Assembly (NCBI RefSeq): GCF_004137795.1
Contig: NZ_NWTM01000002.1
Coordinates: 496,001 to 560,000, forward strand
Source of the DNA: Pectobacterium zantedeschiae
GTDB taxonomy: Bacteria; Pseudomonadota; Gammaproteobacteria; Enterobacterales; Enterobacteriaceae
Length of the DNA: 64,000 bases
Reading direction: 5' to 3'
Below the pieces are notes generated by a model. It was not told the DNA's origin, ran no database searches, and saw only the letters and a list, made by a program, of their open reading frames with translations. Numbering within the stretch: position 1 is the stretch's first letter; each line of letters starts with the position of its first letter. Below, in pieces: positions 63,106 to 64,000 of the stretch. A program made the position numbers and the translations under genes.

Positions 63106-63306
63106 ATGGCGGACATCCCTGTCCGCCACCCTTCGGGCCGTTGCTGTGCAACGTTGAAAAACGTTCCCGACGTTTTTTTATGGCGGAATCCTTGTCCATC
63201 ACCCTTCGGGCCGTTGCTGCGCAACGTTGAAAAACGTTCCCGACGTTTTTTTATGGCGGAATCCTTGTCCGCCACCCTTTGGGCCATTGCTGCGCAACGT
63301 TGAAAA
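63106..63306 (+). repeat. Three tandem H1-H4 hairpin cassettes after eno
   Basis: Units begin at 63106, 63180 and 63253 (74- and 73-base period); the third stops before its last hairpin. Each contains H1 (GGCGGACA/TGTCCGCC in unit 1), H2 (CCCTTCGGG), H3 (CGTTGC/GCAACG) and, in units 1 and 2, H4 (AAAAACGT/ACGTTTTT) ending in a T run. Order and linkers follow the cassettes at 25026, 25141, 51671 and 58639. Both strands carry a short ORF through it, caused by the repeat period, not by coding. Confidence 0.9.
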
Positions 63307-63317
63307 TGTGTTATTGA

Positions 63318-63995
63318 TTAAGCCAGCTGTTTGAGGATCGCTTTGGCGACGACTTCCGAGCTTGCTGGATTCTGACCGGTGATCAGCTTGCCGTCTTCAA
63401 CAAGGTACGGTGCCCAGTCTGGACCTTTTTCATACAGGCCACCCAGTTTCTTGAATTCATCTTCAATCAGGAAAGGCACCACGTCTGTCAATTGAACCGC
63501 TGCTTCTTCACCGTTGGTGAAGCCTGTTACTTTGCGGCCTTTGATCAAGGCATCGCCATTTTCTGCTTTCACGTGAATCAGTACGCCAGGTGCGTGGCAG
63601 ACAAAACCGGTTGGTTTGTTGGCGCGTACAAAGGCTTCGATGAGGGCGATAGAGACGGGTGATTCCGCCAAATCCCAGAGCGGGCCGTGGCCGCCGGGAT
63701 AGAAGACTGCGTCGAAATCCTGTTCGATGACGGTATCCAGTTTTACCGTATTAGCCAGTTCCTGCTGCGCAGCAGGGTCAGCTTTAAAGCGATGTGTCAG
63801 TTCGGTTTGAAAATCAGCCAGATCGCTTTTCGGGTCGAGAGGCGGCTGGCCGCCAGCAGGGGAGGCGAGAACGATCTCGGCACCCGCATCTTTAAACGTG
63901 TAATAAGGGGCGGCAAACTCTTCCAGCCAAAAACCGGTTTTATTGCCCGTGTTGCCCAGTTTGTCGTGAGAAGTTAGGACCATTAAAATTTTCAT
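63318..63995 (-). CDS. DJ-1/PfpI-family protein (class I glutamine amidotransferase-like)
   Basis: A 225-residue protein of the DJ-1/PfpI superfamily, closest in plan to Hsp31-like stress proteins. The nucleophile Cys133 lies in GFVCHAPGVL, a conserved acid is in WLEEF (about 25), and VFYPGGHGPLWDL (about 97-109) forms the site loop. Related proteins act as glyoxalase III or deglycase-type enzymes on methylglyoxal. The reaction here is not proven. The start is at the second of two ATGs; the sequence ends before any ribosome-binding site can be seen. Confidence 0.85.
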   Translation of the reverse strand: MKILMVLTSHDKLGNTGNKTGFWLEEFAAPYYTFKDAGAEIVLASPAGGQPPLDPKSDLADFQTELTHRFKADPAAQQELANTVKLDTVIEQDFDAVFYPGGHGPLWDLAESPVSIALIEAFVRANKPTGFVCHAPGVLIHVKAENGDALIKGRKVTGFTNGEEAAVQLTDVVPFLIEDEFKKLGGLYEKGPDWAPYLVEDGKLITGQNPASSEVVAKAILKQLA

Positions 63996-64000
63996 CATTT

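Noticed and set aside
63082-63303. Short ORFs on both strands with threefold repeats after eno
   Set aside because: They arise from the 73-74-bp tandem hairpin units; their period and the damaged second unit are explained by the repeat, not by protein.
63106-63306. Tandem units as a possible CRISPR array
   Set aside because: The units are contiguous copies without unique spacers, and no cas gene is near.

Overview
The window is a stretch of Enterobacterales chromosome, most probably from a soft-rot bacterium of the genus Pectobacterium. This is inferred from near-complete collinearity with Escherichia coli gene blocks, E. coli-like protein lengths and motifs, an ExpS/GacS-type BarA sensor, several chemoreceptors, and a hexarate (galactarate/glucarate) catabolic locus. 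No rRNA or tRNA genes, prophage, transposase or CRISPR array is visible.

Layout. (1) 1-280: start of a chemoreceptor that runs off the left edge. (2) 574-23147: the block E. coli has near 95 min (yjfP, rpsF-priB-rpsR-rplI, ytfB, fklB, ytfE, cpdB, cysQ, ytfJ, ytfK, ytfL/paeA, msrA, tamA-tamB-ytfP, ppa). It carries extra genes: a DUF488 protein, an indolepyruvate decarboxylase-like enzyme, a DUF2502 protein, and a flavodoxin-like quinone reductase divergent from an HxlR regulator. (3) 23396-24982: a second chemoreceptor with a sigma-28 promoter. (4) 25274-35513: the block E. coli has near 69 min (plsY, folB, uppP, cca, ygiM, ygiF, glnE, hldE). (5) 35638-38033: ligA and ypeB, which in E. coli sit beside zipA. 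(6) 38127-40800: two FlxA-like coiled-coil genes and an Aer-type PAS chemoreceptor. (7) 41467-51423: garD divergent from gudP-gudX-gudD-garL-garR-garK, a complete route from galactarate and glucarate to 2-phosphoglycerate. (8) 51871-63001: barA, rlmD, relA, mazG, pyrG, eno, without mazEF between relA and mazG. (9) A DJ-1/PfpI-type gene at the right edge.

The most unusual content is not protein-coding. A family of repeats made of chained hairpins sits between genes. Two copies, at 51551-51816 (plus) and 58559-58822 (minus), share a core of the same length (220 nt). In this core the linkers are conserved while several stems differ in sequence but stay complementary, including an enclosing stem with the same A-G mismatch in both. 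A four-hairpin cassette (H1-H2-H3-H4) from its centre recurs twice inside a palindrome-ended element at 24983-25255 and three times in tandem after eno (63106-63306). Shorter palindrome-ended relatives lie at 9192-9256, 38509-38528 and 54724-54848. Compensatory change between copies is what a structured RNA or cruciform element would show, and I do not recognise the family.

Regulation visible in the sequence: an NsrR-type operator at ytfE; sigma-28 promoters before both MCP genes and one FlxA-like gene; a perfect FNR box near the first MCP; a CRP-like site between garD and gudP; and a 17-bp motif shared by the gud/gar promoters that may be the operator of their common regulator. A possible 48-codon leader ORF overlaps the gudX start codon by one base.
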